This document shows positions 13,683 through 22,572 of a DNA stretch of 64,000 bases, piece by piece. Position 1 is the first letter of the stretch. Every line of letters starts with the position of its first letter. Where the stretch lies: assembly GCF_010093185.1 (NCBI RefSeq), contig NZ_PDWL01000009.1, positions 62,001 through 126,000 of the forward strand, given 5' to 3'. The notes beneath the pieces are model-generated. The model did not search any database. It was not told the DNA's origin and worked only from the letters and a program-made list of their open reading frames with translations. Origin of the DNA: Pseudoxanthomonas jiangsuensis. Lineage in GTDB: Bacteria; Pseudomonadota; Gammaproteobacteria; Xanthomonadales; Xanthomonadaceae. The translations under genes were made by a program, and so were the position numbers.

Positions 13683-15214
13683 CCACCGCCGTCGCCGCCC
13701 GCACCCGCCTGACCGTGGCCATCGCCCAGGACCGCGCCGAGCGCGCGGCCGCCGCGGTGCTGGAACGTGCCGCGGTTACCGCCCGCGCCCACGAGGTCAC
13801 CCGCCCGTCGCGCAGCCGCAAGCTCGCCCGCGACTGGGGCAGCGCCAACAGCATCGTCGGCATGGACGCGCGCCAGCTGCGCGACCAGGCGCGCCATCTC
13901 GAACGCGACCTGGACCTGGCTGACAACGCCCTCAACGTGCTGGTGCAGAACACCGTCGGTGCCGGCATCGACGTGCTGGCCGCCCCGCGCCTGCCGGGCC
14001 AGCCGATCAACCGCGACCTGGCCGCGCAGATCGACGACCTGTGGGACAGCTGGTGGGACGCCCCCGAGGTCACCACGCTGCACGACTACGGCGCCTGCCA
14101 ACAGCTGCTGGCGCGCACCTGGTTCCGCGACGGCGAATCCTACTGGCAGGACCTGCTCGGCCCGGTGGCCTACCTCGAGCACGGCACCGCCGTGCCCTAC
14201 AGCATCGAGATGCTCGAGCCGGACATGATCCCGCTGGATCTGGACGATCCCGCGCGCAACATCCGCCAGGGCGTGGAGTGCAACGCTTGGGGCCGGCCCG
14301 TCGCCTACCACGTGTACCGCCGCCACCCCGGCGATATGGTCGGCTGGAGCACCGAGACCAAGCGCGTGTCCGCCGACGTGCTGCACGGCATCCGCAACGT
14401 CAAGCGCCTGCACCAGGTGCGCGGCCTGTCGGTGTTCGCCTCGGCCATGTCTCGCTTCGAGGACGTGAAGGACTACGAAGAGTCCGAGCGCGTCGCCGCC
14501 AAGGTGGCCGCGTCCATGTGCGCCTTCATCCGCAAGGGCAACCCAGAGCGCTACGGCGAAAGCAACGGCCCTGGCCTGGCCGGTGAGATGACCATCGCCG
14601 AGCCGGCCGATCGCAACCTGCGCATGGCACCCGGCATCGTGTTCGATGACCTGCTGCAGGGCGAGGACATCGGCACGATCGCCAGCAACCGTCCCAACCC
14701 CAACGCCGCCACCTGGCGCAAGGAACAGCTGCGCGCGGCGGCTGGCGGTATCGGCGTCAGCTACAGCAGCCTGTCGCTGGACTACAACGGCACCTACTCC
14801 GCGCAGCGCCAAGAGCTGGTGGAGAAGTGGGGCGGCTACCTCATGCTGGCCGAGCGCTTCATCGCCATGGCCGTGCGCAAGCAGCGCATGCGCTTCATCG
14901 AGGCGGCCGTCCTCGCCGGCCGCATTCGCGTGCCGCGTGGCTGGCAGCTCAAGCACGTGGCCGCCAGCACCTACGTCCGCCCGGTCATGCCGTGGATCGA
15001 TCCCCTGAAGGAGGCCTACGCCCGCGGCGAGGCCGAGGACCGCAGCTGGACGTCGCCGCAGCAGAACACCCTGCAGTACGGCAACAACCCCGAGGAAGTC
15101 GCGCGCCAGATCGATGACTGGCGCGAGGTGCGCGGTGCGCCGCCGGCCGAAGACTCCGAGCCCGTCCGCGCAGCGGTCCGCACCGCTGCCATCACCGCAA
15201 TGCTGAGGGACTGA
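13679..15214 (+). CDS. Portal protein (lambda gpB family)
   Basis: 511 residues from GTG. It has the lambda-type portal layout: a basic N-terminus, an alpha/beta wing with NALNVLVQNTVGAGIDV (79-95), RTWFRDGESYW (about 145-155), the YNGTYSAQRQELVE stretch near residues 364-377, and a helical C-terminal clip/barrel. It forms the dodecameric channel for DNA entry and the platform for gpW. Confidence 0.95.
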   Translation: MTTAVAARTRLTVAIAQDRAERAAAAVLERAAVTARAHEVTRPSRSRKLARDWGSANSIVGMDARQLRDQARHLERDLDLADNALNVLVQNTVGAGIDVLAAPRLPGQPINRDLAAQIDDLWDSWWDAPEVTTLHDYGACQQLLARTWFRDGESYWQDLLGPVAYLEHGTAVPYSIEMLEPDMIPLDLDDPARNIRQGVECNAWGRPVAYHVYRRHPGDMVGWSTETKRVSADVLHGIRNVKRLHQVRGLSVFASAMSRFEDVKDYEESERVAAKVAASMCAFIRKGNPERYGESNGPGLAGEMTIAEPADRNLRMAPGIVFDDLLQGEDIGTIASNRPNPNAATWRKEQLRAAAGGIGVSYSSLSLDYNGTYSAQRQELVEKWGGYLMLAERFIAMAVRKQRMRFIEAAVLAGRIRVPRGWQLKHVAASTYVRPVMPWIDPLKEAYARGEAEDRSWTSPQQNTLQYGNNPEEVARQIDDWREVRGAPPAEDSEPVRAAVRTAAITAMLRD

Positions 15215-15215
15215 C

Positions 15216-17444
15216 ATGCGCAAGACCGCGCTCGCACACGCCATGGGAACCATCCTCGCCGACGCCGGCGGTGGCACGTCCTTCGGCTACTTCAAGGTCG
15301 TGGCCCTGGCCGAGGACGTGGCGGAGGTCTACGTCTACGGCGCCATCGGCCCGGCTCTGTGGGCCGATTCGGTTTCCGCGCGCCAGCTCGCACGCGACAT
15401 CGCCGAGATCAAGGCATCCACCATCCACGTCCGCATCAACAGCGAGGGCGGCGTCGTTCCGGATGGCATCGCCATCTACAACGCCCTGCGCCAGCACGCC
15501 GCTCGCAAGGTCGGCTTCGTCGACGGCCAGGCCGCGTCGATCGCCTCGCTGGTGCTGATGGCCTGCGACGAGGCCGTGGTCTACCCCACCTCGCTGGTCA
15601 TGGTGCATGCGCCAGCCACCATTGCCATGGGCAACGCGGCCGACTTCCGCGAGTTCGCGGAGATGCTGGACACGCACGCACGTGCGATGACCGAGGCCTA
15701 CGTCGCCAAGACCGGCCGCGAGGACGACATCAAGCGCCTGCTCAGCGACGGCCGCGACCACTGGTACACGGGGGCCGAGGCCGTCGACTTCGGCTTCGCC
15801 GACCGCCTGGAAGAGGGCGCCGTGCCGGTGTCGGCCGAGGCCGCCAGCGTCGTCGCCATGAGCAGCTACGTGGCGGCGCTGTCCCGCGCCCCGGCGCCGG
15901 TCACCGCCTGCCTGCGCGGGCACATCACCGCAAGCATCTCGCCCAACGTTTTCGCCTCGCTACCCGAGGTCACACAGCAGGCCGTAATCGGCCAACTCGA
16001 GGATCCCACCATGAAACAGCGCTACCACGATCTGCTGGTCACCGCGACGGCCGGGAACGCCCCGGCGGCTGGCGTCCAGGCCACCGCCGCGGCGCCTGCT
16101 GCGGCAGCCCCCTCCGCTGCGGCGGCCCCGACTGCCGCCCCGGTCGCCGCTGCGGCGCTGGCCGTCGATCCGCTGGCCCAGCTGCGCCAGCGCAACGCCG
16201 ACATCCGCGCCCTGGCCGAGCCGCACTTCGGCGACGCCCAGGTTCGCGCCTACGTCGACAACATCATCGCCGAGGCCAACCCGGCGGTGACCGCCGACGC
16301 CGTCGGTCGCCAGATCCTGGCGATGCTGGCCGCCGGCGCCCAGCCGATCGCCGGCAACACCGTCGTCACCGCCGGCGCCGACCAGCGCGACAACACCCGC
16401 GCCGCGATGCTCAACGCCATCGAGGCCCGCGCCGGCACGGCCCAGGCCGACAGCGCCAATCCGTACCGCGGCCACACGATGTCCGAACTGGCGCGCGAGT
16501 GCGTGCTGGCGGCTGGCGTGGACGTCCGCGGCCGCGACCGCATGGAGGTGGTGGGCCTGTCGTTCACCCACTCCTCGTCCGATTTCCCGGGCCTGCTGGG
16601 CGAGGCTGGCCGCAAGGCCGTCCTCCGCGGCTACGAGGAAGCCGAGGAGCAGATCGATCAGTTCACCCGCGCGGTCAGCGTGCCCGACTTCAAGCCGACC
16701 AACCTGGTCGGGCTGGGCGCGTTCTCCGACCTGCTGGTCGTGCCGGAGGGTGGCGAGTTCAAGTACGGCACCTTCAGCGAGCAGTCGCAGGCGATGCAGA
16801 TCGTCACCTACGGCCGCCTGTTCTCCATCACCCGCCAGGCCATCATCAACGACGACCTGGGCATCTTCAACGAGGTGCCGCGCAAGCTGGGCCAGGCCGC
16901 CCGCCGCACCATCGCCAAGGCGGTGTTCAACCTGATCAACAGCAACCCGGTGCTGGCGGACGGCAAGACCCTGTTCCACGCCGACCACGGCAACCTGCTC
17001 ACCGGCGCGGCCATCAGCACCACCAGCGTGGACGCCATGCGCGTGGCGATGGGTAGCCAGAAGGGCCCGGATGGCCACCGCATTCGCGTGCCGATGAAGG
17101 CCCTGCTCACCCCGTTGGCCCTGGGTGGCCTGGCCCGCACCGTTCGCGAGAGCCAGTTCGAGGTCTCGGGCAGCAAGAACCTCACCACGCCGAACATCGT
17201 GCGCAACACGTTCGACGTGATCGACGACGGCCGCCTGGACGATGTCAGCGCCACCGCGTGGTACGGCGTCGCCAACCCGGCGTTCGTGGACGGCATCGTC
17301 ATCGGCTACCTCAACGGCAACCAGACTCCGTACCTGGAGCAGGAAGAGGGCTTCACCGTCGACGGCGTCGCCTGGAAGGTCCGCCTGGACGCCGCCCCGG
17401 CCATCGCCGACTACCGCGGCATCTACAAGAACCCCGGCGCCTGA
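15216..17444 (+). CDS. Fused ClpP-type prohead protease and major capsid protein
   Basis: 742 residues. Residues 25-205 are a ClpP-like serine protease (phage S14/gpC type) with the expected triad Ser108 (GQAAS), His131 (VMVHAP) and Asp152. An Ala/Pro-rich linker at about 284-318 follows. The rest (about 380-742) is a Mu gpT-like major capsid protein (VPDFKPTNLVGLGAFSDLL; SITRQAIINDDLG; GYLNGNQTPYLEQ). The protease would cut itself free and mature the prohead, with the linker region acting as scaffold. Such fusions are annotated in other siphophages. Starts 2 bases after the portal stop. Confidence 0.93.
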   Translation: MRKTALAHAMGTILADAGGGTSFGYFKVVALAEDVAEVYVYGAIGPALWADSVSARQLARDIAEIKASTIHVRINSEGGVVPDGIAIYNALRQHAARKVGFVDGQAASIASLVLMACDEAVVYPTSLVMVHAPATIAMGNAADFREFAEMLDTHARAMTEAYVAKTGREDDIKRLLSDGRDHWYTGAEAVDFGFADRLEEGAVPVSAEAASVVAMSSYVAALSRAPAPVTACLRGHITASISPNVFASLPEVTQQAVIGQLEDPTMKQRYHDLLVTATAGNAPAAGVQATAAAPAAAAPSAAAAPTAAPVAAAALAVDPLAQLRQRNADIRALAEPHFGDAQVRAYVDNIIAEANPAVTADAVGRQILAMLAAGAQPIAGNTVVTAGADQRDNTRAAMLNAIEARAGTAQADSANPYRGHTMSELARECVLAAGVDVRGRDRMEVVGLSFTHSSSDFPGLLGEAGRKAVLRGYEEAEEQIDQFTRAVSVPDFKPTNLVGLGAFSDLLVVPEGGEFKYGTFSEQSQAMQIVTYGRLFSITRQAIINDDLGIFNEVPRKLGQAARRTIAKAVFNLINSNPVLADGKTLFHADHGNLLTGAAISTTSVDAMRVAMGSQKGPDGHRIRVPMKALLTPLALGGLARTVRESQFEVSGSKNLTTPNIVRNTFDVIDDGRLDDVSATAWYGVANPAFVDGIVIGYLNGNQTPYLEQEEGFTVDGVAWKVRLDAAPAIADYRGIYKNPGA

Positions 17445-17518
17445 CCGCCCGGCGCGCGGGCTGACCCCGCGCGCCGCGGCTTCGCACGCGCCATTCCCCG
17501 CACTTCCGGAGCAGACCC

Positions 17519-17875
17519 ATGAAAAACCAGTATCAGGATGGTCGCGTTGTCGACCACGTGCTCGCCGCCGACTGCGCCAGCGGCGACGTCATCGTCAAGG
17601 GCGCGCTGGTGGGCGTCGCCCTCACCGGCGGCAAGACCGGCGACACCATCGCGCTCGCCATCGAAGGCGTGTTCGCGCTGCCCAAGCTCAGCACCGCGGT
17701 GGTCACCGATGGCATGGCCGCGCTCATCTGGGACGTCAGCGCCAGCCGCGTGATCATCGCCTCGGCCGCCACCGGCGATGTCACCGGCTTCGGCGCGGCC
17801 ATCGGCGCCTTCGGAAACGGCACGACCGAGATGCTGGTCAAGCTGACCCCGGGCCGCGGCACCGTCACCAGCTGA
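17519..17875 (+). CDS. DUF2190-type capsid decoration protein
   Basis: 118 residues, all-beta and Gly/Ala-rich (CASGDVIVKGALVGVALTGG; GMAALIWDVSA), the pattern of DUF2190/head-fibre decoration proteins that follow the major capsid gene. Likely stabilises the expanded head. Confidence 0.8.
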   Translation: MKNQYQDGRVVDHVLAADCASGDVIVKGALVGVALTGGKTGDTIALAIEGVFALPKLSTAVVTDGMAALIWDVSASRVIIASAATGDVTGFGAAIGAFGNGTTEMLVKLTPGRGTVTS

Positions 17876-17953
17876 TGTCGGCCGCCGCCGCATGCAGATG
17901 CCCGGGTGGCGCATGCGGCGGCGGGCCTTTCGCGCAGTAATCGAGCAGGGGCG

Positions 17954-18256
17954 ATGAGCGAGAAACACATGGATCTGGACAAGGCCACCGAGAGCACCTG
18001 GGCCAAGGTCATCACCCGGTTCGTGGTGCCCATCCTCTTGGCGCTGCTCGGCACGCTCTGCGGCCTGCTGTTGCAGGACATCCGCAGTGGGCTGGCCGAC
18101 CTGAGCAAGGCCCAGCAGGAGCAGGCGCGCGACGTTTCCAAGGTCACCGGCGACGTGCAGCTGCTCAACGCGAAGCTGGACAACGGCGTCATCTGGCGGA
18201 TCACCGAGCTGGAGCGGCGCATCAACCACGTGGAACAGGCCACCAAGACGCCATGA
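17954..18256 (+). CDS. Membrane-anchored coiled-coil protein of lysis cassette
   Basis: 100 residues with one transmembrane helix (about 22-40, VPILLALLGTLCGLLL) and a long coiled coil behind it (45-95). First gene of the lysis block, overlapping the next by 4 bases. It could be a holin or antiholin of the single-helix type, or a holin partner. Confidence 0.6.
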   Translation: MSEKHMDLDKATESTWAKVITRFVVPILLALLGTLCGLLLQDIRSGLADLSKAQQEQARDVSKVTGDVQLLNAKLDNGVIWRITELERRINHVEQATKTP

Positions 18257-18621
18257 GCCTCATCAAGCGCATCCGCACCTTCTTCTACCAGTCGCAGGAG
18301 TTCACCCTGTGGCTGCCGGGCCTGGTCCTGCTGGCCGTCATCGGCTACGTGGTGCTGGGCAGCATCGTGCGTGTCGGTCCGGATGCGCTGGCCTGGCTGG
18401 CCGAGCTGCCGGCGCTGTGCGCCTACGCCGCCGCGTGGCTGGGCTGCGGCTGGCTCATCCAGCGCCTGTACCTGCGCGACCTGACCCGCGCGGAGGAGGA
18501 CACGCTGCAGAGCGCCGTACTCGCCGGCGACGCGAACGCCCGCTGGGTTCTGGTGTTCCATCGGCTGCAGCTGCTCGGCGCGCTCGCGTTGAGCCTGGTC
18601 TTCTTCTGGCCGGCCCGGTGA
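18253..18621 (+). CDS. Holin candidate (multi-pass membrane protein)
   Basis: 122 residues with three hydrophobic helices (about 18-38, 47-68 and 103-120) and charged loops. The size, membrane topology and position directly before the endolysin fit a class I holin that opens the inner membrane. No close family recognised. Confidence 0.65.
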   Translation: MSLIKRIRTFFYQSQEFTLWLPGLVLLAVIGYVVLGSIVRVGPDALAWLAELPALCAYAAAWLGCGWLIQRLYLRDLTRAEEDTLQSAVLAGDANARWVLVFHRLQLLGALALSLVFFWPAR

Positions 18622-18626
18622 TCGCC

Positions 18627-19457
18627 ATGCGCGCCGCCGTCGCCTCCCTCATCCTGCTGCTGGCCGCCTGCGTTCAGGCGCCAGCGGCCAGCGCACTGCC
18701 GCCCGTCGAGACGACGCCGGCCCCGGCCACCGTGCGCGCGGACGCGGCGGTCGAAGATGCACGGTCCGCGACGGCCCAGCATGCCGCGCCGGCCATCGCC
18801 GCCGTGCGCGATGCCGTGCAGGCCGTGGTTCCGCCGCCGGCCGCAGGCGAGGCACGGCTCGTCTCGCCGGCGGCGGCAGCCCATATCGTCCGCTGGGAGG
18901 TCACCAGCGCCGCGCACTACGCGCGCCGACTGCAGTGGCCCATCTGGCCCGGCGGCGCCAGTGGCGTCACCTGGGGCATCGGCTACGACGGCGGCCACCA
19001 GGGCGCCCGCACCATCGCTCAGGACTGGGCCGCCCACCCGGACGTGGCGCGTCTGGCTGCGACCGCCGGCATTACCGGCACAGCCGCCCGCGCCGCGCTG
19101 CCCCGGTTCCGCGACATCGTCGTGCCGTTCGGTGAGGCCGAGCAGGTATTCGTCGAGGTGTCCCTGCCGGTCTATCACCGCACGACGGTGCGCGCCTACG
19201 GCGAAGGTGTGCTGGCACTGCCGGCCGACGCGCGCGGCGCCCTGGTCGGCAACACCTACAACCGCGGCGGCTCCATGGTCGGCGATCGCAACCGCGAGAA
19301 GCGCGCCATCCGCGACACCTGCATCCCGCTCGGCGACCTGGCATGCCTCGCCCTGCAGCTGCGCAGCCAGTGCCGCCTGTGGCGCGGCACCAACCTCGAG
19401 GCCGGCCTGTGCGGCCGCCGTGAGAGCGAAGCGCAGCTGGTGGAGGGCGCCCGATGA
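18627..19457 (+). CDS. Endolysin, lysozyme-like, with lipoprotein-type signal
   Basis: 276 residues. The N-terminus is a signal with a lipobox-like LAAC (LILLLAAC, Cys about residue 15), followed by a disordered Ala/Pro stretch to about 85. The catalytic domain starts at VRWEVTSAAHYA and has GVTWGIGYDGG, the Glu...Thr-x-Gly-x-Gly order of lysozymes (GH24-like), then YNRGGSMVGD. It would cleave peptidoglycan after export. A GTG at 18618, overlapping the holin stop, is an alternative start. Lipid anchoring of an endolysin would be unusual; a signal-anchor (SAR) reading is also possible. Confidence 0.75.
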   Translation: MRAAVASLILLLAACVQAPAASALPPVETTPAPATVRADAAVEDARSATAQHAAPAIAAVRDAVQAVVPPPAAGEARLVSPAAAAHIVRWEVTSAAHYARRLQWPIWPGGASGVTWGIGYDGGHQGARTIAQDWAAHPDVARLAATAGITGTAARAALPRFRDIVVPFGEAEQVFVEVSLPVYHRTTVRAYGEGVLALPADARGALVGNTYNRGGSMVGDRNREKRAIRDTCIPLGDLACLALQLRSQCRLWRGTNLEAGLCGRRESEAQLVEGAR

Positions 19458-19903
19458 AGTCGCTGCTCGCCGGCGTCACCGTCAAGCCGCTGCTCTACGC
19501 CGTCGGCGTGCTGCTGCTGGTCATTGCCACCATGGCGGCAGTCTGGTGGGTGCAGGCCACCACCAGCTCCGCCGCGCTCGATGTGTCCAAGGCCGCCGCG
19601 TCCGCGTGCAACGCCGCCGACACCGCCAACCGCGCCCGCGTGCGCGAGCTGGAAGCCGCCAACCAGGGCTGGGAGCTCACCACCGCCACCCTGCAGACGG
19701 AGCTCAAGGCCGCCCAGGACCAGCTGGTCACCGTGCGCCAGCAGGGCAGGGCGGCCGTCGCCGCCGCCGAGGCTCGCGCCGCCGATGCCGACCGCACCCT
19801 GTCCACCTTCATGGCCCGCTATGCCGCACAGGTCAAGCAAGCCCACTGCGTTCAGGCGCTGCAACACGTGGAGGCCGTATGCCCGGCATTCTCCGGCTAC
19901 TGA
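19454..19903 (+). CDS. Rz-like inner-membrane spanin
   Basis: 149 residues with one N-terminal transmembrane helix (about 12-33, LLYAVGVLLLVIATMAAVWW) and a long periplasmic coiled coil (50-125), the i-spanin layout. It would join inner and outer membranes together with the nested lipoprotein gene at 19879-20178. Confidence 0.75.
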   Translation: MKSLLAGVTVKPLLYAVGVLLLVIATMAAVWWVQATTSSAALDVSKAAASACNAADTANRARVRELEAANQGWELTTATLQTELKAAQDQLVTVRQQGRAAVAAAEARAADADRTLSTFMARYAAQVKQAHCVQALQHVEAVCPAFSGY

Positions 19904-20178
19904 TCGCCGCCGGCCTGGTGCTCGCCCTGAGCGGCGCCAGCTGCCAACACAAGCCCGATGACCCGGATCCCGGCGTGGCCGTGCGCCCCGAGCCGGTCAT
20001 CGTCGAGCGCCGCGTGTACGTGCCCGTGCCGTCGAGCCTGACCCGCCGCGAGCCCATCGCCGAGGGCCCCATCGCCATGTGTTTCGACGTCGCCGCCCAG
20101 CGCCGCGCCGCGCTCGAGCGCGCCAACGCGAAGCTGCAGCAGGTCGAGGCGATCCAGGGCACGGAGGTCAAGCCATGA
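19879..20178 (+). CDS. Rz1-like outer-membrane spanin lipoprotein
   Basis: 99 residues, starting inside the 3' end of the Rz-like gene (25-base overlap). Hydrophobic signal followed by Cys at residue 22 (LSGASC, a weak lipobox), then a Pro/Val-rich stretch (VRPEPVIVERRVYVPVP), the Pro-rich feature of o-spanins, and a C-terminal helix. Confidence 0.7.
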   Translation: MPGILRLLIAAGLVLALSGASCQHKPDDPDPGVAVRPEPVIVERRVYVPVPSSLTRREPIAEGPIAMCFDVAAQRRAALERANAKLQQVEAIQGTEVKP

Positions 20179-20954
20179 GCCTGGTCAAGATCGAGGTCGA
20201 CGCCGACAACGTGCTGGGACGCCAGTTCACCGAGCTGGAGCGCACGCAGCTGCCGTTTGCCGTCATGCAGGCCTGCAACGCCACCGCCGTGGAGATCCGC
20301 GACGTCTGGGCGCGCACGGCGCCCCGGGTGTTCGATCGGCCCACGCCGATGACGGTGAAGGCCGCGCAATACGAGAAGGCCACGAAGAACCGGCTCTACG
20401 CCACCATCAAGCTGCGGGATGAAGCGGTGGGCGGCACGCCGCCGGCCAAGTATCTGCTGCCCCAGGTGGAAGGCGGAACGCGCCGCAAGAAGGGCGTCGA
20501 GCTGCTGCTGCAGTCGAAGGGCGCGATGCCGGCGGGCATGTTCGCCGTCCCGGGCCGCGGAGCCGAGCTGGACGCCTTCGGCAACATCAAGGCCAGCCAG
20601 GTCAACCGGATCCTGTCGCAGCTGGGTGCCCGTCGCGACCCGTACCAGAACGAGACCGAGGCCAGCCGGGCGCGCCGCCGCAACCGCGCCGCGAAGCGCG
20701 GCGTGCGAGGCAGCGAGTTCTTCGCCCTGCGCGCTCGCCGCGGCAAGCTGCTCCCGGGCATCTACGAGCGCCTGACCACCGGCTTCGGCAGTGCCCTGCG
20801 CAGCGTGCTGGTGTTCGTCCGCGGCGCCCGCTACCAGAAGCGCTTCGACATCTTCGGCCTGGCCGAGCGCACGTGGAACCGGCTGATGCCGTTCCACTTC
20901 AACCGTGAGCTGGAGAAGGCGCTGGCGTCCAGCAAGTACCGGGGGCGCCGATGA
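20175..20954 (+). CDS. Minor head/tail morphogenesis protein
   Basis: 259 residues, basic, helical N-terminal (FTELERTQLPFAVMQACNAT), the pattern of lambda gpZ/HK97 gp10-like tail completion proteins. It begins the tail block, with a 4-base overlap to both neighbours. Exact family uncertain. Confidence 0.65.
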   Translation: MSLVKIEVDADNVLGRQFTELERTQLPFAVMQACNATAVEIRDVWARTAPRVFDRPTPMTVKAAQYEKATKNRLYATIKLRDEAVGGTPPAKYLLPQVEGGTRRKKGVELLLQSKGAMPAGMFAVPGRGAELDAFGNIKASQVNRILSQLGARRDPYQNETEASRARRRNRAAKRGVRGSEFFALRARRGKLLPGIYERLTTGFGSALRSVLVFVRGARYQKRFDIFGLAERTWNRLMPFHFNRELEKALASSKYRGRR

Positions 20955-21367
20955 GCCAGGCCGCCTTCCTCCGCCAGTTCGACGCCATGGCCTTCGGCGC
21001 GTTCGCCAACGCCGGCCTGGCCGATGCCGCCCGGTACCTCACGCCGGCCCAGGTGCAGCTGCTCGCGCAGATCGCTGCGCACGACCCGGACAGCCCGGAC
21101 GAGCCGCCTGCGGCGCCGGTTCCGGTCGCGTGCACCGTTCTGGTCGACCACAACGTCGAGGACTTCGGCGACGACGCTGCGCCGGTGTCGGTCAACCGCA
21201 CCCGCATCACCTTCCAGCGGGCCGCGCTGGCGCCGGAGCAGGGTGGGCGGGTGTCCATTCTCGACAGCGCGGGCGCCGTCACCGCCTTGTACGTGCTGGT
21301 GCAGCGCACCGGCCGCAACGACGAAAGCGCCAGCGCCTGGTGGGTGCAGGAAGTGGCCCATGGCTGA
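20951..21367 (+). CDS. Head-tail connector protein (gpFII-like position)
   Basis: 138 residues. Helical N-terminal 45 residues, a Pro-rich linker, then a beta domain (VACTVLVDHNVEDFGDD; RTRITFQRAALA) as in head-tail attachment proteins. Overlaps the next gene by 8 bases. Confidence 0.65.
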   Translation: MSQAAFLRQFDAMAFGAFANAGLADAARYLTPAQVQLLAQIAAHDPDSPDEPPAAPVPVACTVLVDHNVEDFGDDAAPVSVNRTRITFQRAALAPEQGGRVSILDSAGAVTALYVLVQRTGRNDESASAWWVQEVAHG

Positions 21368-21797
21368 CAGCCCGCGCAAGGTCTACCTGGGCCACATCGC
21401 CGACTGCCTGCGCCGCATCACCAAGGGCAACGGCTACAACACCGACGCCGGCGCCCTGGTCACCCTGGAGCCTGCGCCCAAGGTCGCCGGCGACGCCGCT
21501 TTCGTCACGGTGGTCTGGGAGGGCCAGGCGCGCGCCACCGATGCCGCCGTCGCGCGCACGCACCGCGCCACCACCGTGAACATCGTCGCCAAGGTGCCCG
21601 CCACCTTCACCGAGGCCCAGGCCGTCGTCGATGCCATCGCCCAGGACATCGAGCTGGCGCTGGCCGACCAGCAGTACCGCTTCCCCACCGGGTACCAGTT
21701 TCCCCTCTACCAGTCCGCCTCGCCAGACGCCGCAGCTGCGGCCGATGGCTGGGTGGCCGTGGTGGTGGTGGTGACCGGAAACATCCCCATCCGCTGA
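21360..21797 (+). CDS. Tail terminator (gpU-like)
   Basis: 145 residues. Alpha/beta protein with RKVYLGHIADCLRRI at the start, a central helix (TEAQAVVDAIAQDIELAL) and a final hydrophobic strand (WVAVVVVVTG). Its place just before the tube gene and its size match gpU-type tail terminators, which cap the tube to stop growth. Confidence 0.7.
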   Translation: MADSPRKVYLGHIADCLRRITKGNGYNTDAGALVTLEPAPKVAGDAAFVTVVWEGQARATDAAVARTHRATTVNIVAKVPATFTEAQAVVDAIAQDIELALADQQYRFPTGYQFPLYQSASPDAAAAADGWVAVVVVVTGNIPIR

Positions 21798-21812
21798 CAC
21801 GAGGACCCCGCC

Positions 21813-22568
21813 ATGATCCCTTCCACCGACCACAGCTACCTCGGTAGCGGCTCGATCCTGGTCCGCGAGTACGGCGCCGCCGCACCGCTGCTGTCGCTGG
21901 GCAACTGCTCTGCGCTCACCCTGTCCCCGCAGGAGGACGTCAAGAACCTGCTGGACTACACCCAGCCCGGCGGCAACAAGCGCAGCGAAGTGCGCCGCCT
22001 CACCGGCGTGGACCTGAGCTACACGTTCCACGACTTCAGCGCCGAAAACTTCGCCATCGGCCTGCGCAGCAGCGCTAGCACCATCTCCGCCGGCACCGCC
22101 ACCGACGAGGAAGTGGTCGCCTACAAGGGCGGCTACGTCAATCTGGCCAAGCTGGCCACCTCCATCACCGAGGTGACCAACATGGCCGACTCGGTGACCT
22201 ACGCCGCCGGCACCGACTACGAGCTGCGCGACGGCGTGCTCTACATCCCGGCCAGCAGCACCATCTCCGCAGTGACCGGTGGCGCCGCCAACATCAAGGT
22301 CACGTACGCCTACGTCGCCCAGAAGAAGGTCGAGGCGCTGGTGGCCTCGAACAAGCAGTACGAGCTGGTGTTCATCGGCCTCAACGAGGCGCGCAGCGGC
22401 AAGCGCACCCGCATCGTGCTGCACAAGGTCTCCGGCGGCGTGCTGCAGGAGATGGCCGTGATCGGCGAGGAGTACGGCGCCGGCCAGGTCAACGGCTCGC
22501 TGCTGTCCGACAGCGCCAAGACCGGCCCGGGCGTGAGCCAGTACTTCACCGTCGAGTTCGAGGACTGA
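21813..22568 (+). CDS. Major tail tube protein
   Basis: 251 residues, beta-rich, with typical tube-protein features: an N-terminal arm (GSILVREY), a long beta hairpin loop and LNEARSGKRTRIVLHKVSGG, followed by VNGSLLSDSAKTG. Precedes the chaperone gene with a frameshift signal, as in lambda V-G-T-H. Confidence 0.85.
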   Translation: MIPSTDHSYLGSGSILVREYGAAAPLLSLGNCSALTLSPQEDVKNLLDYTQPGGNKRSEVRRLTGVDLSYTFHDFSAENFAIGLRSSASTISAGTATDEEVVAYKGGYVNLAKLATSITEVTNMADSVTYAAGTDYELRDGVLYIPASSTISAVTGGAANIKVTYAYVAQKKVEALVASNKQYELVFIGLNEARSGKRTRIVLHKVSGGVLQEMAVIGEEYGAGQVNGSLLSDSAKTGPGVSQYFTVEFED

Positions 22569-22572
22569 GCGC

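Noticed and set aside
13556..15277. 573-residue minus-strand frame
   Set aside because: Antisense to the portal gene; low-complexity composition.
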